48,962 nucleotides of DNA. Origin: Glomus cerebriforme (lineage: Eukaryota > Glomeromycota > Glomeromycetes > Glomerales > Glomeraceae). Position 1 is the first letter of the stretch. Every line of letters starts with the position of its first letter. The stretch lies in assembly GCA_003550305.1 (NCBI GenBank), contig QKYT01000183.1, forward strand, positions 47,982 to 96,943. Reading direction: 5' to 3'. Of the stretch, positions 11,863-23,062 are shown piece by piece. Below the pieces are notes generated by a model. That model was not told the origin of the DNA. It made no database searches and saw nothing but the letters and a program-made list of their open reading frames with translations. Position numbers and translations under genes: made by a program.

Positions 11863-12340
11863 CTAATTCGTAAAAAGTTTTTAGCAACAATTTCAAATAT
11901 AATTATCAATAGGCGAAAAAGTATTCATGTGACCAGATAGATAATTCTTTGGTTGTTAGCAAACAAAATATGTTCAATTAGCTATACCTCCTAAAGTTAG
12001 ATTTTCTAACAAGATGATGAATTTAAATTTTATGGGTACGCATATTTGTCATGATAGTCACGTGGTTTATTTGTCACTAGATGTTGATGTCCACTCCTTG
12101 TGTAATCATGTAACGTGAGTATCGATTACTTGATTGTCATTGGTTTTTTGAGAGGTCGGTAATTCGCTTATTTAGTCTCGAATTTCTATTGATCGTTTCG
12201 TTCGAAATTGTTCCATTCATTATAAAGCTCTAATATTGTTTAATTCATTTTAAAATATTCCTATTGATTTCTACATTTTCATTAATACTATAATTAATTT
12301 TACAAATTTTATACTCTTTAATTTCTATTTTTCGATCCCC
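11863..12340. other. No gene seen
   Basis: AT-rich sequence between the kinase remnant and the next broken gene. No frame or RNA feature can be supported. Confidence 0.4.
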
Positions 12341-13625
12341 ACAAATTATGAAAAATGTCCACCAATCCACCACTATGAATTTACGTTAGTAAAAAATAAA
12401 CATTATCCAGGAGATATAGTATGGATGTTGGCTTTTGTACCCTTTGGATTACTGTAATTTCTGTATAGGTAAAGAATCCTAACAATGATTGCTATTTATA
12501 ATTTTTTTTTATTATAATACATATATACTGATTTTATCTTTAGTGGTTTATTGTTAGGTTCTCTCTCACATTTAGCACAGAAGTGGGTTTATTGGTAACG
12601 TAGGATATGCGTTTTCGAAAGTTCAAGTTATACAAGCTAAAAGAGCAAAGGTGGTTTCATTGCTACTGTAGCATTTTTAAATCTATATTCGTATCTTGGC
12701 GTATTGAAGATATGTGTGACAAAATTATTGAAATTTATAAGATAATATGGAATATTGAATGAAAAATGAGAGGTATTGGTATTTATATAATTAAGAATAT
12801 AATCAATGGGAGTACTTTGTTGGGGAGCGGGGAGACATTGTAGGCAATATCTGCTGGTCTTAATTTTTTTATTCATGAACATCTCGTTCGCATTGAGGAA
12901 GAAATTAGTTAAAGATGAAATGGTTCAATCGATACTAAAGTCGTGGATACTGGATTACATGGATCTGCTGATAAACAAACATACCTTCTTTTGTATGACG
13001 TATTGCTTTATGATATCTCAATTAGCGGAACGGATTTTGCGGAGTGCATAATAGCATCAGGTCCAGCTACACTAACATTAAAGGCATGATCAAAGTATAT
13101 TATGTTACGGTTTGGTTTTGATTTACATTTACTATTAGTAATTAGCGGGATAATGATAGATTACGCCATTACGGGTTATAGCAGGATTAGTATGCATACA
13201 AGGAAGTGGATAATTGATGGTGGTGCATCGTGTAATCTTGCTGTTAAATTAAAGCATTTACTTGATTTTGATGATGCATGATGTTTTTGGAGTTAGTGGT
13301 ATATACAGAAGTATATTAACCGGTAAGATGAAATCCAAATTGGTTTCAGAAAAAATTGTTTTAAAAATCAGATAATAATTAAACATCTTAAACATCTTTT
13401 TATAGTTTAGTTAAGAAATTGCAGCTTTAGATGTTCAGATGATTAAGGGAGGTTGGTCATTGGGTTTAAATAACGTTGATCGAGAGAGATGCTCTTCCAG
13501 TATAATTCAATCTCAATCAAGTCATCTAAAAACTATCATAGGTTATCACTGCGTTACTTTTATGGGTAATGTTTATGGTGATAACCTTCCTATACAACAA
13601 AATTCCAATCATTATCACTCTTAGA
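12341..13625 (+). pseudogene. Unrecognised broken protein gene
   Basis: Protein-like segments occur in the same orientation but different frames. These are HHYEFTLVKNKHYPGDIVWM and MLAFVPFGLL (12372-12452), then an intron-like stretch (GTAAAGAATC..TTTATCTTTAG, 12470-12542). Next come GIGIYIIKNIINGSTLLGSG (about 12772-12830), LNFFIHEHLVRIEEEIS and VVDTGLHGSADKQTYLLLYD (12940-13000). MIKGGWSLGLNNVDRERC follows at 13439. Stops and frameshifts separate them. Local GC content is a little higher than the flanks, as expected for old coding sequence. I do not recognise the family; a membrane protein is possible from the hydrophobic pieces. Confidence 0.4.
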
Positions 13626-14358
13626 ATTATTTCTTAGAAATCATGTTTTTTTTCTCTTGAATTACATGTTTAAAAACAATATAGATACTATATATGACTT
13701 TTTTTTAATTTTATTATTATTTTCACATATATGTTACATAATTTTCGTCAAACAAATTTGCATTAACGAATATTTAAATTTTTATTTTTTATTGTTCAAT
13801 GTCTTTATATAATTACATCTACAATGAAAAAAAATTAATTTATGAAAATAACAATATAAAAATAAATGATTAAAATAAATTATTTTTCCCATTCATATTC
13901 AATAGAAGGTTTAACAGCAAAAACAGAAGAGAACATCAATAATTTCATAATTTCATAATGAGAATCTATCAAAATCAGAATAATATATAGATCACTTGAT
14001 CGCTGATCAATTTATTTCAGCCAATTATTCTGTACTCGATATAGTTCTTTAATCAATCTTCTTATATGTTTCTCGCTAAATTTGACTTTAAGAATCAGGA
14101 TTTAACCCTTCTCAAGCTTAACCCGCATGTATTTACTGTATATGTTAGTCAAGTTAGTCTTTTTGAAGCTTTTTGAAGACAAAAAAAAAAAAAATCGAGA
14201 ATCGAGTGAATCGTTCTTATGTGTCTCGAGTTTAATGCAATTACAAGGCCCAACGGAAATCCAATATACTTCAATATACTCTAATATGTTTCGTATTAGG
14301 TATAACGAGCAAATTTTTTTTAAAAAAAAACAATTTTAGGACTTAGGAGGCGCCTTAG
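13626..14358. other. No supported gene; possible minus-strand coding trace
   Basis: AT-rich. On the minus strand around 14030-14095 the frame KFSEKHIRRLIKELYRVQNN looks protein-like but is short and unassigned. The small plus-strand frame at 14127-14339 is biased and has no motif. Confidence 0.3.
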
Positions 14359-14359
14359 G

Positions 14360-14965
14360 CTATTTTTGGTACTTCTAGTTCTAATTCTTCAAAAGCTCAA
14401 ACCAATATAAAAAAAAAACCTTTTAAACTAATTGAAGGAAGTGAACGCGAATTGATTGATATGGCCTTTAATAAAAAGAAAAGCAGATGATCAGATTGAT
14501 AAGTACGTATTTGTTGTATGAATAGAAAATAGGAATTAAAAATCAGTAAAAAAAAAATTTTTTTTTCTTTTTAGCCATGTTGCAAAATGAGATTACAGCA
14601 ACAGCAAAGTATTTTAAAATCTTATTTAGCCGAGTGCAGTGAATGGTCGATTCTTAAAAGTTAAAACCTGGCCAAAGAAAAATTTTGTATACGTGCTTTA
14701 AGAAAAATTTCAAGAATGAAATTAGGGTTGCTTCATAGATGGCAGAGATCTGGCATATCAAGTAAATGAAATAAGGAAAGGAATATGAATCAACAGATGA
14801 ATTGCGCTTTATAGGAAATGGCAGAGATGAAAGGATTAATATTAATTATGAACATTTCTTTCTCTCTTATTAAGAACGAAAATTTTCTTGGAATTCATCA
14901 TACCGATTGTCATCAAGATAGAATTTTTCAAGACTAATAAGATAATTCAAGGATAATTCTAGAAG
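14360..14965 (+). pseudogene. TOP2: DNA topoisomerase II fragment A
   Basis: Scattered TOP2 pieces. GTSSSNSSKAQ (14367-14400) corresponds to the GLGTS motif after the TOPRIM domain. ELIDMAFNKKK (14445-14485), followed after a frameshift by ADDQID, matches the IDLAFSKKKADDRKEW segment. LKPGQRKILYTCF (about 14665-14700) is the start of the DNA-cleavage winged-helix domain, and EFIIPIV (14889-14910) matches the LEFITPIVK strand that normally precedes GLGTS. The order is therefore partly scrambled, and the frame is broken repeatedly. Type II topoisomerases pass DNA duplexes through double-strand breaks; this copy cannot. Confidence 0.75.
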
Positions 14966-15279
14966 TTGGTTGATAGTGTAATCAAACAACTGGCTGTTAT
15001 CAGATCCTTAGGGTGTACAAAATTGTAGAGATGAATGCAATGCAATTCTATTAGAGATACGGGAATTTATCCTTATTAGTTTATTGACCGCAATGTATTA
15101 TATCAATTTTGAAATTATGCGAGTTCAAACAAATTTAAATCTCAAAGTTAGTTAAAATTTTTTGACAAATATTTATATCTACTAATATGAGATTTAACAA
15201 TACTCTTTATTTAGCATTATTGTCACAATATGCATGCATAATTTTTTTTTTTTTAACTAACTGCTTTTCATTTTTCAAA

Positions 15280-15970
15280 GACAAAAGTACAAATTGGAAG
15301 TTTTGAATCTTTCAAGTGAACAAACTCAAGTCGACGCAGAGGACTAATATTAGGGTTGCAGATATTAGGATACGAAATAATATAAGTCATAGATGTAATT
15401 GGGTAACTATCTAAAATTCATATGACATAGCAAGGTGATTATTGCCTTCGATCCGATTTTTTTTTAGATTTTCTTTTATTCTTTGGCTTGGAGGACTTTC
15501 AATTATTTTTCTAATAATATCATCTATTTACTAATTGATAATAGAATATCAAATCTCAAATTGTTGAGCAGGAGGAAAAACAGAAAACTGCATTAGATTC
15601 ATCCAAAGAATTGATAATGGCATGAATGAATTTAAAATAATCGAGAATTCAAATTAAATTTATTTTAAGGTAATAAACGACTTGAAAAAAAAAGATGCAG
15701 AAAGGAACGAACATTGATCTTATGGTATTTATGCAGAAAACAGTATTCAAGGGAAAACCTGAGATTGCACAATGGTTCAATTTGATTATGAATTTTCTAA
15801 TTTCCATTTTTTTATACAAAAAGCGATTCGAAATATGGCTCTTAAAATGGACTGTGAAGATGAGTTAAATCAACTTTTATATTGGATCAAAAAGAAAGAA
15901 AAGGAAATTGAGAATAGGAACAAACTTAATAAGGAAAACCTATCAAATATTAGTAAATCTTAAGTTGAGT
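15280..15970 (+). pseudogene. SMC2: SMC2 coiled-coil fragment A
   Basis: Plus-strand counterpart of the minus-strand SMC2 remnant. IVEQEEKQKTALDSSKELI (15562-15617) aligns with the IVECDEIIENPKKQCQTALN region of copy B. The sequence at 15670-15745 (NNKRLEKKDAER-like, then MQK) is nearly the same as RC 20255-20290. The open frame 15772-15963 encodes a Lys/Glu-rich coiled coil (CEDELNQLLYWIKKKEKEIE), plausibly from the same protein. Stops separate the pieces. SMC2 is the ATPase core of condensin. Confidence 0.55.
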
Positions 15971-16019
15971 ATGAAGGCATGAGATGGAAGTAAAAATGAA
16001 ATTGAAATTGAAGTATTGA

Positions 16020-16765
16020 AGATAAAGAAGAAGTTAAATTAAAAGCGAAGCAATGGTTGAAAATGGATTAGTTGAAAGTGAAGGTGAAGGTTTAGTTGAA
16101 GGTGTAGGGAGTAGTTGAAGGTGAATATGAAGTAGTAGTTGGAAGCGTAGTTGGAAATAGTTGAACGTGAAGAAGTAGTTGAACGTAAGAGATTTAATTG
16201 GAGTAGTTGGGAACTGTTGAACATGAAAGTCATCATTTTTTGAAAAATTAAAAATTTTCTGCATTTATTGAATAACTAGTATTAAAAAAAATGTACATTA
16301 TACAGGATGAACCTATTTTTCAAAGTCTAAACCTTCGATTCTTTATTTTATAATAAATGATACTTTAAATTAATATTTTGTTAAAATTAAATTTCATTAA
16401 ATAATTTTATAAGGTAAATCGCTTAATATGAATTCATTAAACTGAACAAGAGTACACATAAGAACATATAATCTTTGACTAATCTATTTACTTTTTAATT
16501 TTGTTTGAATTGCATTCATTCATACATTCACACATCATAAATGAAGTTTTAAAATTATTTTAAGAATTAAAGTATACTTATACATAATTTAATTTGCGAC
16601 TTTTGACCGTAGTATCTTCAAACGCGTTCTTTATCACTTGAACAAACTTTTTCGGCTTCTTCTACTTCTTCCTTGCCAACAACTCATTTTTAACTACTCT
16701 CCTTCACACGTTCTACAATTACTCTTTACTTTCAACTACTCCTTCACGTTAATTGAAGTAAAAAT
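16020..16765. repeat. Inverted pair of GTAGTTGAA-type minisatellite arms
   Basis: Left arm 16050-16230 iterates GTAGTTGAAGGTGAA-like units (more than ten, imperfect). Right arm 16640-16755 carries the same unit inverted (TTCAACTACTCCTTCACG). The loop of about 400 bp is AT-rich and non-coding. The architecture matches the fold-back elements elsewhere in the window, but I found no clear target duplication. The short frames across the arms are by-products of the repeat. Confidence 0.6.
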
Positions 16766-17235
16766 TTTGTTAGGTCAGACGCTTGAACTACAAAAAAAAA
16801 GTGAATTAGAATACAAAATAAAAAAAATGGATAACATAATATAAAGAATCAAAATAAAAAGAACAAGTTAATTACATTTCATAGGTTTCTTCTTCATACT
16901 CACAATTTCCCCAATTTTGCAATAACGCGAAAGGAAATTGTTCGGTAACTTTAGAAAAAAATGTTGTAACCAATTTTTAACTGATATATATGTGCACATG
17001 TACTATACGTGTTCAATCACGTGTATCACTACAATAACGTTTTTTTCATAAACTGCATCACATAAAAAATCACTCTACACTGAAAAATCCCTATTGAACG
17101 AACCCAACATGGAGATATATATAAATATACATGTAAGATTAATTCTAATGTTTTTAAATTACCATCGTCATTATTCCAAATTTGTAAATTAGTGATCAAT
17201 AATTAAAATTTAACATTTTGAATCAATGAATAATA
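16766..17235. other. 3' flank of TOP2-B; no gene seen
   Basis: AT-rich DNA downstream of the minus-strand TOP2 stop. It includes CACGTG-type dyads near 17015-17030 but nothing assignable. Confidence 0.4.
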
Positions 17236-19202
17236 TCAACGTGAAAATATTTTGACAAAGCTTTTAACCTTCACACCAGCTCTTCGTGGACGTTTTTTAG
17301 GTTTCCCAGAGACCTTATTAGGCTCCACAAATTCAACATCAAAATCGACGATCTTACGTTTTCCTCGTGTTCCTCGGCCACGATTGATTTCGGAGTCTGG
17401 CTTCTCTTTTGTTTTCAGAGATGATATTTCTGAAGCCGTATACTTCTTTCTAATACGTTTTTGCGGTGATATGACTTCTGGTTCTTCGAAATTTGTAGTC
17501 GTTTTTGTTCTTCGTTTCTTATTTTTATCGTCAACAGGACCGAGACCATTGCGTCATCTTTGTCTTCATTCTGATAATCAAGTTTCTTTGCATTCCTTTG
17601 ATCAAGTGATTCAAGTGATTCCGAATTAGATGATGATTGTACAACTTGAAAAACTTCTTTTGTCTTATACTTCTTTTGTCTTAAACCATGATAATTATTG
17701 AAATGCTCGCCATCATAAACATCTTTATCATCTGCAAATTTCTCGAAGTCTTTTTTCTCAAATTTGATAAAATATTGTATTATTATCATAATGTAAAGTA
17801 ATGTCGCTCTCGAAAGACCTTCAAATTCGAGTTCCCGATTAATCTTCATTTGAATAAATTTAGCTTTATTCCTAAGCCTTCTGACTTCGAATTCAAGTAT
17901 CTTTATCATGTGATCCTAAGTTGAGATAAAGAACATAAATTAATTTAATTTTTTATAAATAATAATAATAACAATTAGTATCATATAAAAACCTTTCTTT
18001 TATGATAGTATTCAAGTCGGTAATCATAGAATTCCTTGAGAATTTCTTGGGTTAATTATATTTTTTAATGCGGCCACTACCATCAAAACACACCATATTA
18101 ATTGTGTGAATGGTTGTGCTCATTTTGAAGTTCTTTTCGAGACCCTCTTCTAAAGCTTCTCGCAATTTTCCTTCAGATAATTTAACAGTGAAGTCGACAA
18201 TTGTTGTAGTATGGTTCTCTTTATATTCCTACTGTTATTATTATATTTAAAGGAAAAGTTTAATATTCTTTATTTAAGATCAATTACATGAAAAAATATA
18301 TATACACGTACTTGAATCCAGCTGGCTACTTTTTCGATTCCAGCTATCCATTGTTCAAGTTGCTCTTTATAATTTTGTGTCCATACACGAATTGGTAATT
18401 CGGTAATTCAAATAGATTCATCGACTTGACGGATTTTACCGCAGACTTTATATTTTCCATACTAATCTGCTCAATATCTCCCTATAATTGATATATCAAA
18501 TATAATTATGTAAAAATTATAAATTAGTAGATTTGCTAAAAACTAATGTTACCTGAAAACCGCGATACCAAGGGTGCATATGAATAGGCTCTTCGTCGTT
18601 AATTAGCCGTTTTAAATTGTTAACGATATCACGAGGGTTGTAATTTGGAATAAATGAACTCCAGCCTAATAATCATAAAAATAAATTAACATTTTTTAAA
18701 ATATTAAATTAAATATAATGAATGTATATCAATACAGTATCAATACTCACCAGTTCCAATTACCTCTGAACCATTGACAAGGATCATAGGTAGAATTGGC
18801 AAATACCATTCTGGTTCCACCAACTGACCGTCATCATTACAATAAGTAAGCAATGCATCATCTTGAAGGTGAAATATATTTCGGGTCAATGCGAGGATTT
18901 ATAACGAGCACTAGCTACATCTTTTCATCCTTGAGCTCTTGTACCGAATTGTCCTTCGCTATGAAGGACATTGATATTATTTGACCCGACAAAATCATAG
19001 GCCATTGCAATGATTGTCTGCTGAAGAGCTGCATCACCATTATGATATATGCCGCCTGTTCTATTTCTTTGACCGGGTTTTAGTCCATCAAGAACATTAG
19101 GAATCGAACGTATATTGTCAGCTCGACTGAATAAGATTAACTCTTTATTTAGAAATCTGTTATTGTAATTTCATTTACATCATGATTCATAAAGGTACCT
19201 GA
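17236..19202 (-). pseudogene. TOP2: DNA topoisomerase II fragment B (cleavage domain to C-terminus)
   Basis: Read leftwards from an acceptor at 19203 come GTFMNHDVNEITITDF and FLNKELILFSRADNIRSIPN, then GLKPGQR. About 30 residues are then missing, and NGDAALQQTIIAMAYDF and VGSNNINVL follow. A GGKD-like motif has a TGA, and VASARY keeps the position of the catalytic Tyr. VEPEWYLPILPMILVNGSE and GWSSFIPNYNPRDIVNNLKR come after an intron. Further exons give ITELPIRVWTQNYKEQLEQW and NFKMSTTIHTINMVCFD; 17909-17415 encodes IKILEFEVRRLRNKAKFIQM. A frameshift near 17540 leads into the basic tail (KKRRTKTTTNFEEPE.. RAGVKVKSFVKIFSR) ending at TGA 17236-17238. This is the most complete TOP2 copy here, but it lacks the ATPase and TOPRIM domains and has internal stops. 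Confidence 0.85.
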
Positions 19203-19264
19203 CTAAAAAAAAAATTTAAATAAACGTTTTTTTTTAATGAATTCTTTTCTATTTTTATTCATAG

Positions 19265-21130
19265 TTCTTCATAATTTTCTTACGTGTTAACATGTTCCCA
19301 AATCTTCTGCTTTCTTCGATTTTTTTACTAATTTTACTTAACATCCGTCTGCTTTATAGACGTTTCTTTCTCTTCCACGCTGAAAAAAAGGAGGAAAATT
19401 AGTTAATAATAATTTATAATATTAAATCAATGGTTGCATCAATTACATCAATTATAGCAGAATACAAACCTATCAATTATGCTCATAACTTTAGGATTGA
19501 ATTTTTTACGCAAATCTCCACGCCTCATTTCAAGCTCCCATAACATCACTCTGCATTTATCCGGATTTGATTTATAAAATCATAAGGAGTATTTGGTTTT
19601 CCAAAAAGGTACAATTTATTAAGCAATAATACAGTTAATACAGTTATAATAAAATGTAAATGAAAAGCATTATACTAAGAAACATTAATATACATACTGT
19701 TTTGATCTAAAATCCATTTGTGCTTATCTTCCTTTGCGTAATAGCATTTCGTGTATCTTTTTGGACCTTCCCAAGTTCGTGAGTGATCTTGGATATTTCC
19801 AATTGTGCCTCAGATACTGTTTTTGTTTTAATAGTTGTCCCAATTTTCGCAATTTCCTCTCTTTTTTTCTAACTCAGCTTGAAATCGATTTAGTGAATTC
19901 TTTAAAGATGATACGATACAAGATTTGGTGAATATATACATAGTTTTAAACTTAATTATTTATATATATATACCTTCAATTGAACTTGTTCGTCCATCAT
20001 GGATTCCGCAGCTTGTGAATTTCATTATCAATTTCGTTGTTGATATTAACAGATATTCTTCAATTTGTTCTTCGTAAAAAAAAGGGAAATTTTAGAAAAT
20101 TTCATAATTAAATGAAGATTTGATGATATCAAAACTTACTTTTTCTAGGAGCATATGTTGAACATTTTCTTGCATATTCATTACAAGGTAACTAGTTCAT
20201 CTTTTTCTTTAGTTACTGTTTCTGCATGAATAAGATTAATATTCGCTCCTTTCTGTCTTTTTTTTCAAGTCGTTTATTATTTACCTTAATCTCTTCTATC
20301 TTAGCTTCTGATATTCATTTAATTCTTTGACATGAATTTAAAGCGGTTTGGCATTGTTTCTTAGGATTTTCAATAATTTCATCACATTCAACAATTCGAG
20401 ATTTACTTTATGAATTATCTGATAACAATAAATATTGATATAATTAGAAAAATATTCTAGGATCAAGCCACCTATGATTTGTTAAAAGCTGCTGGTTACT
20501 TCTAATTTAGTTAGCGCGACTTCATTTACTCTCAAGTCTAGTTGTCGTTTAATTTTGTTGTACTCGTCTGCTGTCTGTGTGTTTTTGGTTTCCGCATTCA
20601 GATTATCGATTCTTGTTGATAATTCTTTAATTGTTGTTCGTATTCTATGAATTTTCATTAGAACTCTGCTAGATGTAGATTTGATCCACCTTTAAGAGTT
20701 TCTCGGATTATCATCAATAGAATCTCTGTTTGAGATTATATTTTGTAATATTACAAATTATTTGATTCGAATATTTCTTTATATTTTTTTTTAGTTCCTC
20801 GATATTCTCCTACGTTTAAATATGTTTAATAAATTATTCAAATGTAAATCTAGTATAAAAGAAACAACAAAAACATAAAATACAAAATACCTTTTCTTTC
20901 TTAGATACAATTTGCATTATTAATTTCGGGATTTCTTCTTTAAAACGATCATTGGTCATTTCTAATTCTCGAATTTTATTCTTCATAGCATCGACATCAG
21001 CATCAGACGGATCAGACCTCTTGAGATTTTCCTTGAATAATAAAAAATTATGAATTAATAAAAATTTTATAAAATACACCAATAAATAAATAGAATAAAT
21101 CAGATAAATACTTGATTCTTTATACATCTA
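19265..21130 (-). pseudogene. SMC2: SMC2 (condensin) C-terminal half, fragment B
   Basis: Minus strand, right to left. A coiled coil DAMKNKIRELEMTNDRFKEE (about 20930-20990) leads to LKGGSN, then STSSRVLMKI (20670-20715), the SMC2 signature that follows the hinge. IKELSTRIDNLNAETKNTQT, IKRQLDLRVNEVALTKLEVT and IVECDEIIENPKKQCQTALN come next. SQAAESMMDEQVQL, QLEISKITHELGKVQKDTRN and KHKWILDQN follow. LFGKPNTPYDF (19575-19605) is diagnostic of SMC2, and RRGDLRKKFNPKVMSIIDR (19480-19535) matches the region before the C-terminal ATPase lobe. The lobe itself (LSGGQ) is absent: the sequence stops and TOP2-B begins within 100 bp, same strand. Several stops and frameshifts. Confidence 0.8.
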
Positions 21131-21545
21131 CAACAATAATTCGGATCAATCGTTGATTTGGATTTTTGGTATTCTAAATACTTAACTTTTCCAACTTTGG
21201 GTTAATTTTTTCATAAGTATCAAAGAAAAAATTCATAAGTGCGTGGGTAACTATATAAATTTAATTAAGGAACAGATTTACATTTCTATATTTGGTATAG
21301 TCAGTGCACTTCACTGCTGATCATTCTAACGTCAATCACATTTTTAACTAGCATTTCTTACCTGACATTGAGGAAAGATTTCCATTTATAATAATGGAAA
21401 AGGTAATCCAAGTGACGCATTCTTTAAAAATCGTGGGTTATTACACCATTGTTTTATATTATTTTGTAGAAACCATCTTTAAAACTTTGATAATTTATCA
21501 ATTATATGATTTTTTTCATAACAGTACAAGTGTGGTATTGTTGAT
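21131..21545. other. Divergent spacer between SMC2-B and TOP2-C
   Basis: Lies between the minus-strand SMC2 remnant and the plus-strand TOP2 remnant. A short coding trace on minus (HALMNFFFDTYEKINPKLEK, about 21180-21245) could be a further piece of coiled-coil gene. Otherwise nothing. Confidence 0.35.
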
Positions 21546-21549
21546 TATA

Positions 21550-22580
21550 TATAATGGAAGATGTTAATTTAAGGCTCAATAAAGAATTAAAAAAGACAGA
21601 TGGAAAGAAGAGTAAGTAAGTATAGTTTCTTTAATTTTTTTTGTTGATGAAATTTTGGCTGATTAGATTTCAAATGTATTTTGAAATAGAATCACAGGTA
21701 TCACGAAGTTGAATGATGCAAACAATGCTGGCGGTAGAAATGCTAAAGATTGTATTTTAATAGTTACTGAGGGTGATTCTGCAAAATAATTAGCTGTTGT
21801 CGGATTGTCTGAGGTTGGACGAGATCATTATGAAGTTTTTCCACAATGATCATGACGGATCAAGATCATGATGGAAGTCATATAAAAGATTGATCCTCAA
21901 TTTCATGGAACACTTTTTCCCATCCGTTAATAATTAAAGGGAATTCATCACACCGATTGTTAAGGTATGAATTTTCAAAAGGACCAATAAATAATCTTAG
22001 GTAAATTTTTGTTTAATATATTATTTTTATTGTAGTGTACGAAAGGTGACATAGAAAAGTCATTTTTTACCAAGGTTGACATTAAAAGTTGGAAAATCTA
22101 ATATTATAAGGTAACTAATAACAATATATTTATAAAAAAATGATGCATATTCATGGGTTCATTTCCTTTTTTATATTACTAGGGACTTGGTACTTCTAGT
22201 TCTAATGAAACGAAAAAAATCTTTTAGGCCGCTTTAAGAAGGCCAACGCGAGTTAATTGATATGGCCTTTAATGAAAAGAAAGCAGATGATCGCAAGGAA
22301 TGGTTAAAAAACTATGAAGTATGTGTTAACTATGAATATTAAAAATTCAGTAAAAAAAACTTATTATGAATACTGTATATTACGTCTGTATATTACGTAT
22401 TATATATTAATTAATTTATTTATTTTGATATGAATCATGACATAAAAGAAATTAGAGGACTAAACCCGGTCAAAGAAAAGTTTTGTGCTCGTACTTTAAG
22501 AAAAATTTTAAGAATAAAATTGTTTCTTCATTGGTGTTAGAACAGACGACATATCATCATGGTGATGTGGATTAATAGTC
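21550..22580 (+). pseudogene. TOP2: DNA topoisomerase II fragment C (TOPRIM region)
   Basis: Begins with MEDVNLRLNKELKKTDGKKS, an intron (GTAAGTAAG..AG), then ITKLNDANNAGGRNAKDCIL and IVTEGDSAK. EGDSA is the TOPRIM metal-binding motif, followed by a TAA at 21787. LAVVGLSEVGRDHYEVF follows; about 50 residues are then missing before IMTDQDHDGSHIK (21849-21887), the TOPRIM DxDxDG motif. ILNFMEHFFPSVN and EFITPIVK come next, then an intron. GLGTSSSNETKK and ELIDMAFNEKKADDRKEWLK follow (22185-22310), then a jump to GLNPVKEKF (frameshifted GLKPGQRK), ending at YHHGDV (22547-22570). Fragment C retains the RKVLxxxFKKN segment that B lacks, while B retains the part after YHHGD. Each is a different partial copy. 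Confidence 0.85.
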
Positions 22581-22589
22581 ATTGGACTT

Positions 22590-22906
22590 GTCGACATTGG
22601 ACTTGTTGATGTCGAATGAATGGAAACACTTGACTTGTCTGCTGTTGAATGGGACGCATTTAACCTGTCTGCTGCTGCACGGGTAGCATTTGACCTTGCT
22701 GTATGGGACGCATTTGACCTATCTGTTGNTGAATAGGAGGGAGCATTTGATCTGTCTGCTGCTGAATGGGATGCATTTCAGCATTTGACATGTCTGTTGC
22801 TGTATAGGAAGAANCATTTGACATATTTGTTGCTAGTCGCGCTAATGGGAATATCGCCGCTGCTGCATTTAGTGTAGCAGTTGATCACTAGTTTATATTT
22901 GCTCAT
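22590..22906 (-). pseudogene. Q-rich tandem-repeat protein remnant
   Basis: A minus-strand ATG at 22906 begins MSKYKLVINC. One frame over, the block at 22620-22830 encodes Met/Pro/Gln-rich repeats: MHPIQQQTDQM, LPPIQQQIGQM, RPIQQGQMLPVQQQTG and RPIQQQTSQV, with a TAA between repeats. The DNA unit is about 36-39 bp (CATTTGACCTGTCTGCTGCT on plus). It abuts the end of TOP2-C. Two ambiguous bases fall here. It could be an exon of a Q-rich transcriptional regulator or a coding minisatellite; not intact as read. Confidence 0.45.
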
Positions 22907-23013
22907 ATTGATAGAAGATTTTAGAAAATTTTGNGGTAAATTTTTTTTAGATGCAAAGTTGCAAACGCCAATTTTTTAAGAAACAAGCGATTTATTTATA
23001 GTTTATAATCTTG

Positions 23014-23062
23014 ACGCGTTACGCGCTCAGTCTTGAAATACGCGACGCGAGTTGCGACGCGT
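23014..23062. promoter_or_regulatory. Cluster of ACGCG (MCB-like) boxes
   Basis: Five ACGCG cores within 49 bp (23014, 23021, 23040, 23045, 23057), two of them full palindromic ACGCGT. The surroundings are strongly AT-rich and almost free of CpG. ACGCGT is the MluI cell-cycle box bound by MBF (Mbp1/Swi6) in ascomycetes, and drives G1/S genes. The cluster lies 108-156 bp upstream of the minus-strand ATG at 22906, in promoter position for the Q-rich remnant. Use of this motif in this organism is inference. Confidence 0.45.

Noticed and set aside
12637..13051. Overlapping 81-codon frames on both strands
   Set aside because: Neither has a recognisable motif; the plus-strand pieces of the broken gene lie in mixed frames and explain the coding-like composition better.
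12390..13620. V-ATPase proteolipid (c or c'') pseudogene
   Set aside because: Hydrophobic glycine-containing pieces suggested it, but the conserved helix motifs do not align in order.
16034..16264. Two minus-strand Ser/Thr/Leu-rich frames
   Set aside because: By-products of the GTAGTTGAA minisatellite; different frames of the same repeat stay open.
17252..17629. Plus-strand 125-codon frame
   Set aside because: Antisense of the TOP2-B basic C-terminal tail, which is supported by its match to the topoisomerase layout and continuity with upstream exons.
17236..21130. A functional SMC2-TOP2 fusion gene
   Set aside because: In-frame stops, frameshifts, a missing SMC ATPase lobe and missing TOP2 ATPase/TOPRIM domains exclude a working fusion as read.
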